A stretch of DNA of 64,000 nucleotides from Edaphobacter bradus (GTDB taxonomy: Bacteria; Acidobacteriota; Terriglobia; Terriglobales; Acidobacteriaceae): assembly GCF_025685645.1 (NCBI RefSeq), contig NZ_JAGSYF010000003.1:124001-188000 (forward strand). Direction: 5' to 3'. Positions 33,227 to 43,013 of this stretch are shown here, piece by piece (position 1 is the stretch's first letter; every line of letters begins with the position of its first letter). Both the position numbers and the translations under genes were made by a program. The notes beneath the pieces were generated by a model. The model made no database searches. It had not been told where the DNA came from and saw only the letters and a program-made list of their open reading frames with translations.

Positions 33227-36200
33227 ATGACAACGCTTAAGCGTTTTGTTTGTAGTGTCTTAGTTGCAGTCGCTACCTTGGCTTTGGGAGCGACAGGAGC
33301 ATGGGCCCAGGATATCTCGGGCAGCATCAGCGGAACCGTTACGGATACGACAGGCGCGATCGTAAAGGGTGCTATCGTAGCGGTCGCGAATACCGATCGC
33401 GGGCAAGTCCTGCGAACTCTGACCACCAACGGATCGGGGTTTTATACGGCGACCTCGCTGCCGGTGGGGAACTACACCGTCAAGATTACGGCTGAAGGGT
33501 TCAAGACCGAGACTGTGACGGGGCTCGTACTCCACGTCAACGACGCATTGACCGTCAATCGCTCTCTCGTCGCCGGAAGCGCCACGGAAGAGGTGACTGT
33601 CACGGCCGACCAGGTGCAATTGAACCTGGAAAACGGAATGAGCCAGGGCCTGATCAATGGCGTGCAGATCCGTGAGCTTGCGCTGAACAATCGCAACTAC
33701 GAGCAGTTGCTGCTTCTGCAGCCGGGTGTCTCCTACGGCGGCGCAAGCGACCAGTTGTACATCGGCACGTCGCTGCCCTCGGGCACGTCGGCGCAGGTGG
33801 CTTTCTCGATCAACGGCTCCCGGCCAACCTCGAACAACTGGACGATCGATGGCGCAGACAATGTAGACCGCGGCGCAAACCTGACTCTGCTGTCGTATCC
33901 GTCGGTCGACGCGATCTCTGAGTTCAAGACGTTGCGCGGCACGTATACCTCAGAGTTTGGCCGCAATGCCTCAGGCCAGATCGATGTCATCACGCGCTCG
34001 GGAACAAACGCGTTTCATGGTTCGGCATATGAGTTCTTCCGGAACAATATCTTCAATGCCAATTCTTATTTCAACAAAGTAGCGACACTCGTCAACCGGC
34101 CGCTGCTACGTTACAACGACTTCGGCTACACGATTGGCGGCCCTGTGGTGATCCCGCACGTGTACAACGGGAAGGACAAGACTTTCTTCTTCTTCTCGCA
34201 GGAGATCCGTCGTGTCATCAACTACGCCACGGCCCAGGCTTTCCTTCCAACCACTGCCGAGCTGGCCGGCGACTTCACGCAGGGCTTCGCCGCCAAGACG
34301 AACGCACAGGGTCCTGTGGCTGTCTGCACCTCGTACACGCAGTCTGGCGCAAGCTACACCTGCAACAGCTACGGCACGAAGGTGACGACCTTCTCACCAA
34401 CCGCCCAGGCATACATCAAGGACATCTACGGCAAGATGCCGCAGCCCAACGTCGCAGCGAACCTCGCGGCTGGCCTCGATCCGCATAGCTACATCTACAA
34501 TCAGCGGAATATCTTCAACAACAATCAAGAGCTTGTCCGCATTGACCAGTACTTCGGGAAGCTGAGTGTCTTTTACCGCTACTTACACGATAGCCTGCCC
34601 TCACAGGAAGCCGGCGGTCTGTTCAATGGAAGCCCGCTACCGGGCGTTCCAACAACGAGCACGCGGTCTCCGGGTACGCAGCAACTCGGTCACGCGACCT
34701 ACACGTTTACGCCCACGCTGGTGGCTGACGTGGGTTATGCCTACAGCTACGGCGGGGTGCTGAGCAACCCCATTGGGTTGGGCGCACAGGTGAACTCACC
34801 GGACATCCATCCGACGCTTCCCTTCGCGACCTCTGGCGTCCCGTCATCGACCGCTTTGAATATCATTCCCTCGGTTTCGATCGCAGGCCTGACTGGGGTC
34901 ACGAACACGGGCGTGTACAACGATACGGACCACAACCACAATGTGTATGGATCGGTGACAAAGACACTGGGCCGCCACACGTTCAAGACCGGCTTCACCT
35001 ACAACCACTATGAGAAGCATGAAAATGCCCTCGGTAATGGCAATCCGTTTCCGCAGGGTAACTTCGGCTTCACAAACGCGGGTGTCGCGACGCCTACAGC
35101 GGCGCAGGCCGCGGCTGCAGGTGGCGCCGTTCCGAACACTGCTGACGCTGCATTCGCAAACTTCCTGACCGGTAACGTGAACAACAGCTTCACTCAGGCG
35201 TCGGCTGCGCTTACAGTGAACATCGTTCAGAACTCGGTCGAAGCGTATGCTCAGGACGACTGGAAGGTTAATCCGCGTCTGACGTTGAACCTCGGTGTGC
35301 GCTACAGCTACTTTGCACAACCGACGGACAGCAACAATCTGTTGAGCAACTTCGACCCGTCGAGCTTCAATCCGGCAAACGCGATGACCGTCTCCTCGAC
35401 CGGCGTGTTGTGTCTGCCGAACGTGACGGCGTGCGCGAACTCGAACGGTTTGAACCTCGGTCATGCGAACCCCAATGGCGACCGGATCAACGGCATCATC
35501 CTCGGGACGCCAGGTAACTTTGGCCATGCGTCGCCGTACGGGGCAAAGGTAGCTACGGCACAGAAGGGCAACTTCGCGCCGCGCTTCGGCTTCGCGTATG
35601 ACGTCTTCGGCGATGGCAAGACGGCGTTGCGCGGTGGCTTCGGCATGGCCTACGACCAGTCGCAGGTCCACCCGTACGAGAACAACGCTTTCAGCAACCT
35701 GCCGTTCGTGAACGTTCCAACCATTCCGGTGACAACGTTCGATAATCCTGCAGGAGGGACAGCAGCAGTCAGCACGGCTCTGCCGAGCGTTCAGGGCTTC
35801 TCGGTACACTACCAGACGCCGTACACGATGCAATACTCGCTTGACGTTCAGCATGCGGTCTCATCGACTGTCATGCTGGATGTGGGCTACTTTGGTTCCG
35901 TTAGCCGCCACCTCGAGGGCGTTGTCGATCTGAACACACTGCGGCCGGGTACGTTCCTTGCGAAGGGCCTCTCGCAGTACGCGGTATGCTCGGGCGGTTT
36001 CACCTCGACATCTTGCGAACAGCAGTTGAACCAGATCCGTCCGTACCCCGGCTACCTCAACGTTAACATCACTTCCACGATCTTCACCGCAAACTATAAC
36101 GGCCTGCAGGTGAAGACAACGAAGAAGTTCAGCGGCCAGAGCTACATCGACGCGAACTACACCTGGAGCCGAGCGCTGACCAACTCGATCAACGACTACG

Positions 36201-36898
36201 TCGCAGCACCGCAGAACGTATACAACATCAACGGTGACTACGGCCGCGCGGTGTATGACCGCACGAACATCATCACCTTCGATGGTGTCTATGAGTTGCC
36301 CTGGTACAGGGACCAGAAGGGTGTCGTCGGCCACCTTGTCGGCGGCTGGCAACTCACCGGCCTGTATACGATCAACAGCGGCCTGCCACTAACGGTCACG
36401 TTGAGCTCCTCCGGCGGAACAATCTGCTACACCTGCACCGCGAGCGCCAGCCAGACCAGCGTGCTTGGGTTGCCGAACGGCGGCGTGATCAACGACTCAG
36501 CGGGACTGGGCATCATGAACGGCCCCGATCCCGCGTCGCTCCGGCCAAACCAGGTGTTGAATCCGAACAACGGCTACGGCCAGAGGATTCACACGCGCCT
36601 GAACTGGTTCTATCGTCCGGCTTTCGTCTCTCCGACGGCGGCGGCAGTCCAGGTCGGAAACGAGAAACGCGGCGCCATCAACGGGCCAGGTTTCAACCGT
36701 CTCGACGTTGGTATCTTCAGAAACTTCAAGATTAGTGAAGGTATGAAGTTCCAGCTGCGTGGCGAAGCTTTCAACGCCGCGAACCACACGAACTTCCAGG
36801 CCGTCGGAACGAGCGGCGCATCGACCACTACCTTCGGCCAGGTGACGAGCGCGCGTGACAACCGCATCATGCAAGTTGCTGGAAAATTCACCTTCTAG
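33227..36898 (+). CDS. TonB-dependent receptor with carboxypeptidase-regulatory-like N-terminus
   Basis: Outer-membrane receptor of 1223 residues, of the large Oar-like type that is highly multiplied in Acidobacteriota. Signal peptide (residues 1-27, ending AWAQ); CarboxypepD_reg-like beta-sandwich (about 30-115: SISGTVTDTTGAIVKGAIVAV and SLPVGNYTVKITAEGF); plug domain (about 120-250: LALNNRNYEQLLLLQPGVSY; FSINGSRPTSNNWTIDG); then a 22-strand barrel ending AGKFTF with C-terminal Phe as in porins. Such receptors are thought to import plant-polymer oligosaccharides or other large substrates with TonB energy; the ligand is unknown. Strong SD GGGAGGAG before ATG; terminator after. Confidence 0.95.
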   Translation: MTTLKRFVCSVLVAVATLALGATGAWAQDISGSISGTVTDTTGAIVKGAIVAVANTDRGQVLRTLTTNGSGFYTATSLPVGNYTVKITAEGFKTETVTGLVLHVNDALTVNRSLVAGSATEEVTVTADQVQLNLENGMSQGLINGVQIRELALNNRNYEQLLLLQPGVSYGGASDQLYIGTSLPSGTSAQVAFSINGSRPTSNNWTIDGADNVDRGANLTLLSYPSVDAISEFKTLRGTYTSEFGRNASGQIDVITRSGTNAFHGSAYEFFRNNIFNANSYFNKVATLVNRPLLRYNDFGYTIGGPVVIPHVYNGKDKTFFFFSQEIRRVINYATAQAFLPTTAELAGDFTQGFAAKTNAQGPVAVCTSYTQSGASYTCNSYGTKVTTFSPTAQAYIKDIYGKMPQPNVAANLAAGLDPHSYIYNQRNIFNNNQELVRIDQYFGKLSVFYRYLHDSLPSQEAGGLFNGSPLPGVPTTSTRSPGTQQLGHATYTFTPTLVADVGYAYSYGGVLSNPIGLGAQVNSPDIHPTLPFATSGVPSSTALNIIPSVSIAGLTGVTNTGVYNDTDHNHNVYGSVTKTLGRHTFKTGFTYNHYEKHENALGNGNPFPQGNFGFTNAGVATPTAAQAAAAGGAVPNTADAAFANFLTGNVNNSFTQASAALTVNIVQNSVEAYAQDDWKVNPRLTLNLGVRYSYFAQPTDSNNLLSNFDPSSFNPANAMTVSSTGVLCLPNVTACANSNGLNLGHANPNGDRINGIILGTPGNFGHASPYGAKVATAQKGNFAPRFGFAYDVFGDGKTALRGGFGMAYDQSQVHPYENNAFSNLPFVNVPTIPVTTFDNPAGGTAAVSTALPSVQGFSVHYQTPYTMQYSLDVQHAVSSTVMLDVGYFGSVSRHLEGVVDLNTLRPGTFLAKGLSQYAVCSGGFTSTSCEQQLNQIRPYPGYLNVNITSTIFTANYNGLQVKTTKKFSGQSYIDANYTWSRALTNSINDYVAAPQNVYNINGDYGRAVYDRTNIITFDGVYELPWYRDQKGVVGHLVGGWQLTGLYTINSGLPLTVTLSSSGGTICYTCTASASQTSVLGLPNGGVINDSAGLGIMNGPDPASLRPNQVLNPNNGYGQRIHTRLNWFYRPAFVSPTAAAVQVGNEKRGAINGPGFNRLDVGIFRNFKISEGMKFQLRGEAFNAANHTNFQAVGTSGASTTTFGQVTSARDNRIMQVAGKFTF

Positions 36899-36917
36899 CA
36901 ATCCAACTGTTTACTTC

Positions 36918-36950
36918 GCGGGATCTGCCCACCGGCAGGTCCCGCTTTTT
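36918..36950 (+). terminator. Rho-independent terminator after the TonB receptor gene
   Basis: 12-bp stem GCGGGATCTGCC (36918-36929) / GGCAGGTCCCGC (36934-36945) with one G-U pair, loop of 4 nt, then TTTTT. Confidence 0.9.
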
Positions 36951-37110
36951 GCTGCAGTAAGCTGCCGTTCAATGCGGAATATAGCCGTTGGGTGATCCCG
37001 GCGGATGATAGCCGTCTCCTCCCCGTTTTGGACCACCTGAAAGGGTAGAATAAAAGGGTTGTGACCTGCGTGGGCGATGTGTCTTGCGTAGAGATATGGA
37101 GGAGTTTGTT

Positions 37111-38277
37111 TTGGCAAAACGCGACCGTTTTCTGTTTACCAGTGAGTCTGTAACTGAGGGGCACCCTGACAAGATTGCCGATCAGATCTCCGATGCGATT
37201 CTGGATGCCTGCCTCGAGCAGGATCCTTACAGCCGTGTGGCGTGCGAGACACTGACCTGCACCGGCCTGGTAGTGATCGCAGGCGAGATTACGACGAAGG
37301 CCTATGTGGACTTCCAGAGCCTGGTACGCGGCGTGGTCGCCTCGATCGGCTACGACAACGCCCTCTACGGGTTCGACTCGAACACCTGCTCGGTGATCTC
37401 GACGATCAACAAGCAGTCGGGCGACATCGCGATGGGCGTCGATACCGGCGGAGCCGGCGACCAGGGCATGATGTTCGGCTACGCCACCAACGAGACTCCA
37501 GAGCTGATGCCGACGCCGATCTCGCTGGCCCACAAGCTGGCCCAGCGGTTGAGCGAGGTTCGCAAGAACGGCCAGATGGCCTACCTGCGTCCCGACGGCA
37601 AGAGCCAGGTCACCGTGGAGTACGACTCGGACAACAAGCCGGTTCGCGTGGACGCGGTCGTCATCTCAACTCAGCACTCGGAGACAGTCGGCAACGAGGA
37701 GCTTCGCGCTGACATCCTGAAGAACGTGATTCAGGCTGTCATCCCCGCCGAACTGCTCGACGAGAACACGAAGTACCACATCAACCCGACTGGCCGCTTC
37801 GTCATCGGCGGGCCGATGGGCGACACCGGACTGACCGGCCGCAAGATCATCGTGGACACCTACGGCGGCATGGGCCGTCACGGCGGCGGAGCCTTCAGCG
37901 GCAAGGACTCGACCAAGGTTGACCGCTCGGCGGCTTACATGGCCCGCTACGTGGCAAAGAACATCGTAGCGGCCGGGCTTGCGGATCGCTGCGAGGTGCA
38001 GCTTGCCTACGCGATCGGCGTAGCTGAGCCGGTGAGCGTGCTGGTCGAGACGTTCGGAACCGGCAAGGTCGATGAGGCCAGGCTCGAGGAGCTGGTGCGG
38101 AAGAACTTCTCGCTGACTCCGAAAGGCATCATCGAGAGCCTCAAGCTGCGCCGCCCGATCTTCAAGGCGACCGCGGCTTATGGCCACTTCGGCCGCAAGG
38201 GCGAGAACTTCACCTGGGAGGCCACCGACAAGGCGGCCGCTCTGAAGGAGCAGGCTGCAGCGGTGGCCGCGAAGTAA
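37111..38277 (+). CDS. metK: S-adenosylmethionine synthetase
   Basis: Makes S-adenosylmethionine from methionine and ATP. The 388-residue protein has [21 protein letters not shown] at the N-terminus, [11 protein letters not shown], the [13 protein letters not shown] loop, the phosphate-binding [15 protein letters not shown] and the C-terminal [11 protein letters not shown]. Start: TTG 37111 lies 6 nt after a perfect GGAGGAG (37098-37104), so translation as MAKRDRF is most likely; ATG 37096 overlaps that site and an even earlier start at 37084 lacks one. No SAM riboswitch was recognised upstream. Confidence 0.96.
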   Translation: MAKRDRFLFTSESVTEGHPDKIADQISDAILDACLEQDPYSRVACETLTCTGLVVIAGEITTKAYVDFQSLVRGVVASIGYDNALYGFDSNTCSVISTINKQSGDIAMGVDTGGAGDQGMMFGYATNETPELMPTPISLAHKLAQRLSEVRKNGQMAYLRPDGKSQVTVEYDSDNKPVRVDAVVISTQHSETVGNEELRADILKNVIQAVIPAELLDENTKYHINPTGRFVIGGPMGDTGLTGRKIIVDTYGGMGRHGGGAFSGKDSTKVDRSAAYMARYVAKNIVAAGLADRCEVQLAYAIGVAEPVSVLVETFGTGKVDEARLEELVRKNFSLTPKGIIESLKLRRPIFKATAAYGHFGRKGENFTWEATDKAAALKEQAAAVAAK

Positions 38278-38296
38278 CGCAGGCGCTTGGACCTCA

Positions 38297-38328
38297 GAGG
38301 CGGGCCTTCGGGCTCGCCTCTTTGTTTT
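38297..38328 (+). terminator. Rho-independent terminator after metK
   Basis: Stem GAGGCGGGCC (38297-38306) / GGCTCGCCTC (38311-38320) with a TTCG tetraloop, followed by TTTGTTTT. Confidence 0.88.
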
Positions 38329-38405
38329 GAGGCAGTCGCAGGTGGCGACGAATTTGATGAACAAAGCGGAGTGTGACAGAACCTCAGTTTTGGAAGGATA
38401 CTGTC

Positions 38406-39512
38406 ATGGCGACGATGGCGAACCAACCTATCTCAAGCTCGACACGGTGGCAGCAGGTGCTTAGCCGGGATGCTAGCGCAGACGGAGAGTTCTTCTATGC
38501 GGTGAAGTCGACGCATATCGTCTGCAAGCCAAGCTGCCCGAGCCGGCGGCCTAGCCGGGAGAACGTGCAGTTCTTCCCTTCCCTTGAAGCGGCAAGGGCG
38601 GCGGGCTATCGGCCGTGCAAGCGTTGCGAGCCGGACCGCTCCGCGCGGAAGACCGATCCGCAGGCGCGAGCTGTCGCGGCGGTTGCCAAATACCTGCGAG
38701 AACACGCAGACGAACGCGTGAAGCTCGCCGATGTGGCACGGGCAACGGGCGTAAACCGGTTGGCGATCCTGCGCGGGTTCCGGCGAGTCTTTGGTGTCAG
38801 TCCAGCCGAGTACGCAAAAGCGCAGCGGCTGGAGCGCTTCAGGAAGAACGTACGGGAGAAGACGATGCGAGTGACGGATGCGATCTATGATGCAGGGTTC
38901 GGTTCAAGCAGCCGGCTGTATGAGAACAGCGGAGCTTCGCTGGGAATGACGCCGCGCGCGATACAGCGCGGCGGTGCAGGCGAGGATATTCGCTACTGCA
39001 CCGCGGCGAGTCCGCTGGGACGGATGCTGGTGGCGGCGACCAGGCTGGGCGTGTGCTCCATCCTCTTCGGAGACGCGGATGACGAGATCATCGACGAGTT
39101 GCAGGAGCGGTTTCCGAAGGCTGAACTGATCGAGGACCGGGGCGACAAAGGATGGCTCGCCGAGGCGGTGAAGTTTATCGCGAGCCAGATGAGCGAGCAT
39201 CCTCTTGCCGCGAGCTTCCCGCTCGACGTACGCGCCACAGCCTTCCAGCAGCGGGTCTGGAAGGCGCTGCAGGCGATTCCGAGGGGAGAGACGCGGAGCT
39301 ATTCCGAGTTGGCGAAGGAGCTTGGGTCTCCAAGCTCGACGCGCGCAGTTGCAGGTGCGTGCGCGGCGAATCCGGTGGCAGTGATTGTGCCCTGCCATCG
39401 CGTCGTGGGCAAGAACGGTTCTCTGACCGGATATCGCTGGGGCCTGGAGCGGAAGCGGAGGCTGCTTGACGCAGAGCAGCGCGACAGCCCATCTCGACGC
39501 CAGTTACAGTAG
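38406..39512 (+). CDS. ada: Ada-type bifunctional DNA repair methyltransferase/regulator
   Basis: Repairs alkylated DNA and activates the adaptive response. Three domains in 368 residues: N-terminal zinc domain with Cys40, Cys44, Cys71 and Cys74 (CKPSC; CKRC), which accepts methyl groups from phosphotriesters; an AraC-type HTH (about 85-190); and a C-terminal O6-methylguanine methyltransferase with PCHRVVGKNGSLTGYRWG (acceptor Cys330). All acceptor residues are present, as in E. coli Ada. SD GGAAGGA at 38392-38398 fixes ATG 38406. The MFS gene starts 4 bp after its stop, implying co-transcription. Confidence 0.95.
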   Translation: MATMANQPISSSTRWQQVLSRDASADGEFFYAVKSTHIVCKPSCPSRRPSRENVQFFPSLEAARAAGYRPCKRCEPDRSARKTDPQARAVAAVAKYLREHADERVKLADVARATGVNRLAILRGFRRVFGVSPAEYAKAQRLERFRKNVREKTMRVTDAIYDAGFGSSSRLYENSGASLGMTPRAIQRGGAGEDIRYCTAASPLGRMLVAATRLGVCSILFGDADDEIIDELQERFPKAELIEDRGDKGWLAEAVKFIASQMSEHPLAASFPLDVRATAFQQRVWKALQAIPRGETRSYSELAKELGSPSSTRAVAGACAANPVAVIVPCHRVVGKNGSLTGYRWGLERKRRLLDAEQRDSPSRRQLQ

Positions 39513-39516
39513 AGCG

Positions 39517-40833
39517 ATGACAGGAACAGCAGCGAGTGGTGTTGCCATCACCGGACAGGCGGTTGACGGACGGGCTCTTTATCGCAGAATTACCTGGCGG
39601 CTGATTCCCTTCCTGTTTCTGCTGTACATCGTTGCCTATGTGGATCGCGTCAATGTGGGGTTTGCCGCGATGGACATGAAGCGGCAGCTCAACTTCAGCG
39701 ATACGGTGTATGGAACCGGCGCGGGAATCTTCTTCCTCGGCTACTCGCTGTTCGATCTGCCGAGCAATCTGCTGATGCGTCGCGTGGGAACGCGCGTGTG
39801 GATTGCGCGCATCATGATTACCTGGGGACTTGTTGCTGCGCTGATGGTGTTCGTCAGCTCGCCACGCTCGTTCTATACGATGCGGTTTCTGCTGGGCGTT
39901 GCGGAAGCGGGTTTCGTTCCGGGGATGCTGCTGTATCTCACCTACTGGTTTCCTTCGCACGAGCGTGCCCGCGCGGTGGCGAAGTTCATGACGGCGACCT
40001 CGCTTGCGGGCGTTGTTGGCGGTCCGCTGTCGAGTGCTCTGTTGAAGCTCGATGGAGTTGCCGGACTCGAGGGTTGGCAGTGGCTGTTTGTGGCGGAAGG
40101 GATTCCCACTGTCCTGCTCGGCGTCCTGGTGCTGTTCGTGCTGAAGGATGGTCCGGAGAACGCGTCATGGCTGCGTCCTGAGGAGCGGCAGTGGCTTGCG
40201 AGCGAGTTGGAGCGCGATCGCTCGATGTATGGCGCGACCGAGCACCATACGCTGGGAGATGCGTTCAGGATGCCTGCGGTCTGGATGCTCGCTGCGGTGT
40301 ATGTCGCGATCCAGATTGGCGTGTACATCGTGAACCTTTGGATGCCCCTGATTCTGAGCAACATTGGAGGAGGAGCCCACGATGTCGGCTTGATCGCCAG
40401 GTTCTCCACGGTGCCGTATCTGCTTGCTGCGTTGTTTACGGTGATTGTGGGCTGGAGCTCGGACCGTCTGAACGAGCGGCGTGGGCATCTCGCCGGCTGC
40501 ATGGCATTGGCGGCAGCTGGATTTGCATGGGCTGCCGTGGCGCACAGTATTCCTGTTGCCTTGTGCGCCATGTCGCTTGCGGCGATAGGACTGTGGAGCA
40601 CGATGGGACCTTTCTGGGCTCTGATGACGCGCACGGTTGCGGGAACTGCGGCTGCAGGCGGCGTCGCGATGATCACGACGCTGGGCGGACTCGGCGGCTT
40701 TATTGGACCCTACGTCACGGGCAGGCTGAAGGACGCGACGCATAGCTTCTCCGGCGGCCTCTATGCGATGGGCGCGCTTGCTCTGGGCGCTGCGCTGCTG
40801 AGCTTAGCCGTAAGACAACGCAAGTTGGTGTAG
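39517..40833 (+). CDS. MFS transporter, anion:cation symporter (phthalate-permease) type
   Basis: A 438-residue, 12-helix inner-membrane transporter. N-terminal RITWRLIPFLFLLYIVAYVD then RVNVGFAAMDMKRQL is the hallmark of the ACS family (hexuronate, tartrate, phthalate and similar organic anions), followed by GYSLFDLPSNLLMRRVGTR and a central loop with DGPENASWLRPEERQWL. Probably imports an organic acid; substrate not predictable. Start ATG 39517 lies just after the ada stop, so it may be read with ada despite no obvious functional link. Confidence 0.88.
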   Translation: MTGTAASGVAITGQAVDGRALYRRITWRLIPFLFLLYIVAYVDRVNVGFAAMDMKRQLNFSDTVYGTGAGIFFLGYSLFDLPSNLLMRRVGTRVWIARIMITWGLVAALMVFVSSPRSFYTMRFLLGVAEAGFVPGMLLYLTYWFPSHERARAVAKFMTATSLAGVVGGPLSSALLKLDGVAGLEGWQWLFVAEGIPTVLLGVLVLFVLKDGPENASWLRPEERQWLASELERDRSMYGATEHHTLGDAFRMPAVWMLAAVYVAIQIGVYIVNLWMPLILSNIGGGAHDVGLIARFSTVPYLLAALFTVIVGWSSDRLNERRGHLAGCMALAAAGFAWAAVAHSIPVALCAMSLAAIGLWSTMGPFWALMTRTVAGTAAAGGVAMITTLGGLGGFIGPYVTGRLKDATHSFSGGLYAMGALALGAALLSLAVRQRKLV

Positions 40834-40949
40834 AGCAATTCTTCCAAGCCCTCCCAGTCGTCCGAGTGGTGTGGGCGAAATGGTATCCTTGATGCTGATC
40901 CGACAGTTGATCGCAACTATTTTTTAAGACAAAGATTGAGGTGCCGGTA

Positions 40950-42386
40950 ATGGCAACAGCAACGATTGATAAGGCAGCAGTAGCGGCGGAGTACAAGGTC
41001 GCGGACATCTCGCTTGCCGAGTTTGGGCGCAAGGAGATCGAGATCGCCGAGCAGGAGATGCCGGGCCTGATGTCGATCCGTAACAAGTACGCTCCGTCGA
41101 AACCGCTGGCCGGCGTTCGCGTGACCGGATCGCTGCATATGACCATCCAGACAGCCGTGCTGATCGAGACGATGGTCGCTCTCGGCGCCGACGTTCGCTG
41201 GGCGAGCTGCAACATCTTCTCGACGCAGGACCATGCTGCAGCGGCGATTGCGGCGGCGGGCGTTCCAGTCTTCGCGTGGAAGGGCGAGACTCTCGAGGAG
41301 TACTGGTGGTGCACCGACCAGGCTCTGCGGCACAAGGGCGGCCTCGGTCCGCAGATCGTAATCGACGACGGCGGCGACGTGACGCTGCTCATCCACAAGG
41401 GCGTCGAGCTTGAGAAGGGCGACGGCTGGGTGAATACGCCTTCGTCCAACCAGGAGGAGCAGGTCATCAAGAACCTGCTCAAGAAGATCCATGCCGAGGG
41501 CGCAACCTACTTTACCAAGCTGGCCAAGGAATGGAAGGGCGTCGCCGAAGAGACGACGACCGGCGTCCACCGCCTCTACAAGATGATGGAGCAGGGCAAG
41601 CTGCTGGTTCCAGCGATCAACGTGAACGACTCGGTGACCAAGAGCAAGTTCGACAATCTGTACGGTTGCCGCGAGTCGCTCGTCGATGGCATCAAGCGCG
41701 CGACGGACGTGATGGTTGCAGGCAAGACGGCCGTGATCTGCGGCTACGGCGACGTCGGCAAGGGCTCGGCGGCTTCGCTGCGCGGGCTCGGAGCGCGGGT
41801 CATCGTGACCGAGATCGATCCGATCAACGCGCTGCAGGCGGCGATGGAAGGCTACGAGGTCACCACGCTCGAAGAGACACTGGGACGCGGCGACATCTAC
41901 GTGACCTGCACGGGCAACGTGGACATCATCACCTTAGAGCACATGAAGCAGATGAAGGACCAGGCGATCGTCTGCAACATCGGCCACTTCGACAACGAGA
42001 TCCAGATGGACGCGTTGAACGAAGCCAAGGGCGTGAAGAAGACGAACATCAAGCCGCAGGTAGACAAGTACACCTTCCCGACCGGAAACAGCATCTTTGT
42101 GCTGGCCGAGGGCCGTCTGGTGAACCTGGGCTGCGCGACCGGCCATCCTTCGTTTGTGATGTCGAACAGCTTCAGCAATCAAACTCTCGCCGCGCTCGAC
42201 CTCTGGAAGAACAAGGACACCTACAAGCCCGGCGTCTACATCCTTCCGAAGAAGCTGGACGAGGAGGTTGCACGGCTGCACCTGGAGAAGATCGGCGTGA
42301 AGCTGACAACTCTCTCGAAGAAGCAGGCCGACTACCTCGGAGTTTCGGTCGACGGGCCATACAAGGCGGAGCAGTACCGGTACTAA
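40950..42386 (+). CDS. ahcY: S-adenosylhomocysteine hydrolase
   Basis: Splits SAH to adenosine and homocysteine, removing the product inhibitor of methyltransferases and completing the methyl cycle with metK. The 478-residue protein shows [21 protein letters not shown], the NAD-binding [18 protein letters not shown], the conserved [20 protein letters not shown] and the C-terminal [18 protein letters not shown], then KAEQYRY needed for cofactor contact. It has the longer bacterial form with the insertion EEGATYF-type loop ([18 protein letters not shown]). ATG 40950 fits TGAGGTG upstream better than GTG 40941. Confidence 0.97.
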   Translation: MATATIDKAAVAAEYKVADISLAEFGRKEIEIAEQEMPGLMSIRNKYAPSKPLAGVRVTGSLHMTIQTAVLIETMVALGADVRWASCNIFSTQDHAAAAIAAAGVPVFAWKGETLEEYWWCTDQALRHKGGLGPQIVIDDGGDVTLLIHKGVELEKGDGWVNTPSSNQEEQVIKNLLKKIHAEGATYFTKLAKEWKGVAEETTTGVHRLYKMMEQGKLLVPAINVNDSVTKSKFDNLYGCRESLVDGIKRATDVMVAGKTAVICGYGDVGKGSAASLRGLGARVIVTEIDPINALQAAMEGYEVTTLEETLGRGDIYVTCTGNVDIITLEHMKQMKDQAIVCNIGHFDNEIQMDALNEAKGVKKTNIKPQVDKYTFPTGNSIFVLAEGRLVNLGCATGHPSFVMSNSFSNQTLAALDLWKNKDTYKPGVYILPKKLDEEVARLHLEKIGVKLTTLSKKQADYLGVSVDGPYKAEQYRY

Positions 42387-42408
42387 GACTTCGATCGATA
42401 GAATGAGA

Positions 42409-42447
42409 ATGGCCGCTGGGAAACTCTCCCCAGCGGCCATTTTGATT
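42409..42447 (+). terminator. Rho-independent terminator after ahcY
   Basis: 12-bp perfect stem ATGGCCGCTGGG (42409-42420) / CCCAGCGGCCAT (42429-42440), then TTTTGATTTT. The A/T-rich base may also stop the convergent gene. Confidence 0.88.
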
Positions 42448-42464
42448 TTGCCGAGGCCGGCAGA

Positions 42465-42803
42465 CTACTTGTTGCCATGGAGGTCGTGCTTCTTGTTGTA
42501 GATGCGCTTAGACTCGACGTTCTGCTGTTGACGGAGGGTCTTGCGGTCCTGGGCGGTGAGGTGGCCGTTGTTCTGGGCGCGCATGCCACGCTCTTCTTTA
42601 TTGATGCCGGCCTCCTGGTGCTCCAGGCGGGCGGCCTCAGACGGGCTGAGGGTTCCGTTCTTGACGCCCTGGGCGATGCGGTCCTGCTGGTTCTCTTTGC
42701 GCTGATTGATGGTGGGCTTCGATGTGGTTGCGGGCGCCTGCGCGTAGATGGCAGCGGAGGAGAGCGAGAGAGTCGCAATAAGGGCAAGCTTGGTGAAGTT
42801 CAT
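42465..42803 (-). CDS. Small secreted protein of unknown function
   Basis: A 112-residue exported protein: signal peptide 1-22 (LIATLSLSSAAIYAQ), then a highly charged helical region with two related segments, LSPSEAARLEHQEAGINKEE and LTAQDRKTLRQQQNVESKRI. Both have an L[ST]xxxxxxLxxQ pattern, suggesting a helical-repeat or EF-hand-like fold seen in small acidobacterial periplasmic proteins. AGGAG precedes ATG 42803. No partner genes. Confidence 0.7.
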   Translation of the reverse strand: MNFTKLALIATLSLSSAAIYAQAPATTSKPTINQRKENQQDRIAQGVKNGTLSPSEAARLEHQEAGINKEERGMRAQNNGHLTAQDRKTLRQQQNVESKRIYNKKHDLHGNK

Positions 42804-43013
42804 GATTGAAGGCTCCTGTCTTTCTTTTTCCGGCTGCTTGATGTTGCCGCTGCCGTTCGGTCGGAATAGACACAGGGCTACATGGCGTGTTGCGGAATTT
42901 GCGAAAACTATATTTTTCGCGAATGACGCGACTTTTCGAGGGTTTCGGGGTAATGAGGGCCCTTGCCCTCGAGCGGCTAACACGAAAGTTGCAGAGGACT
43001 GAGAGAGGAAGAA

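Noticed and set aside
34844-35854. 336-residue minus-strand ORF within the TonB receptor gene
   Set aside because: Antisense shadow; the receptor frame is intact throughout.
36951-37110. SAM riboswitch before metK
   Set aside because: No conserved SAM-I or SAM-II core seen in the gap.
40834-40949. SAH riboswitch before ahcY
   Set aside because: The conserved GC-rich core of that RNA is not present.
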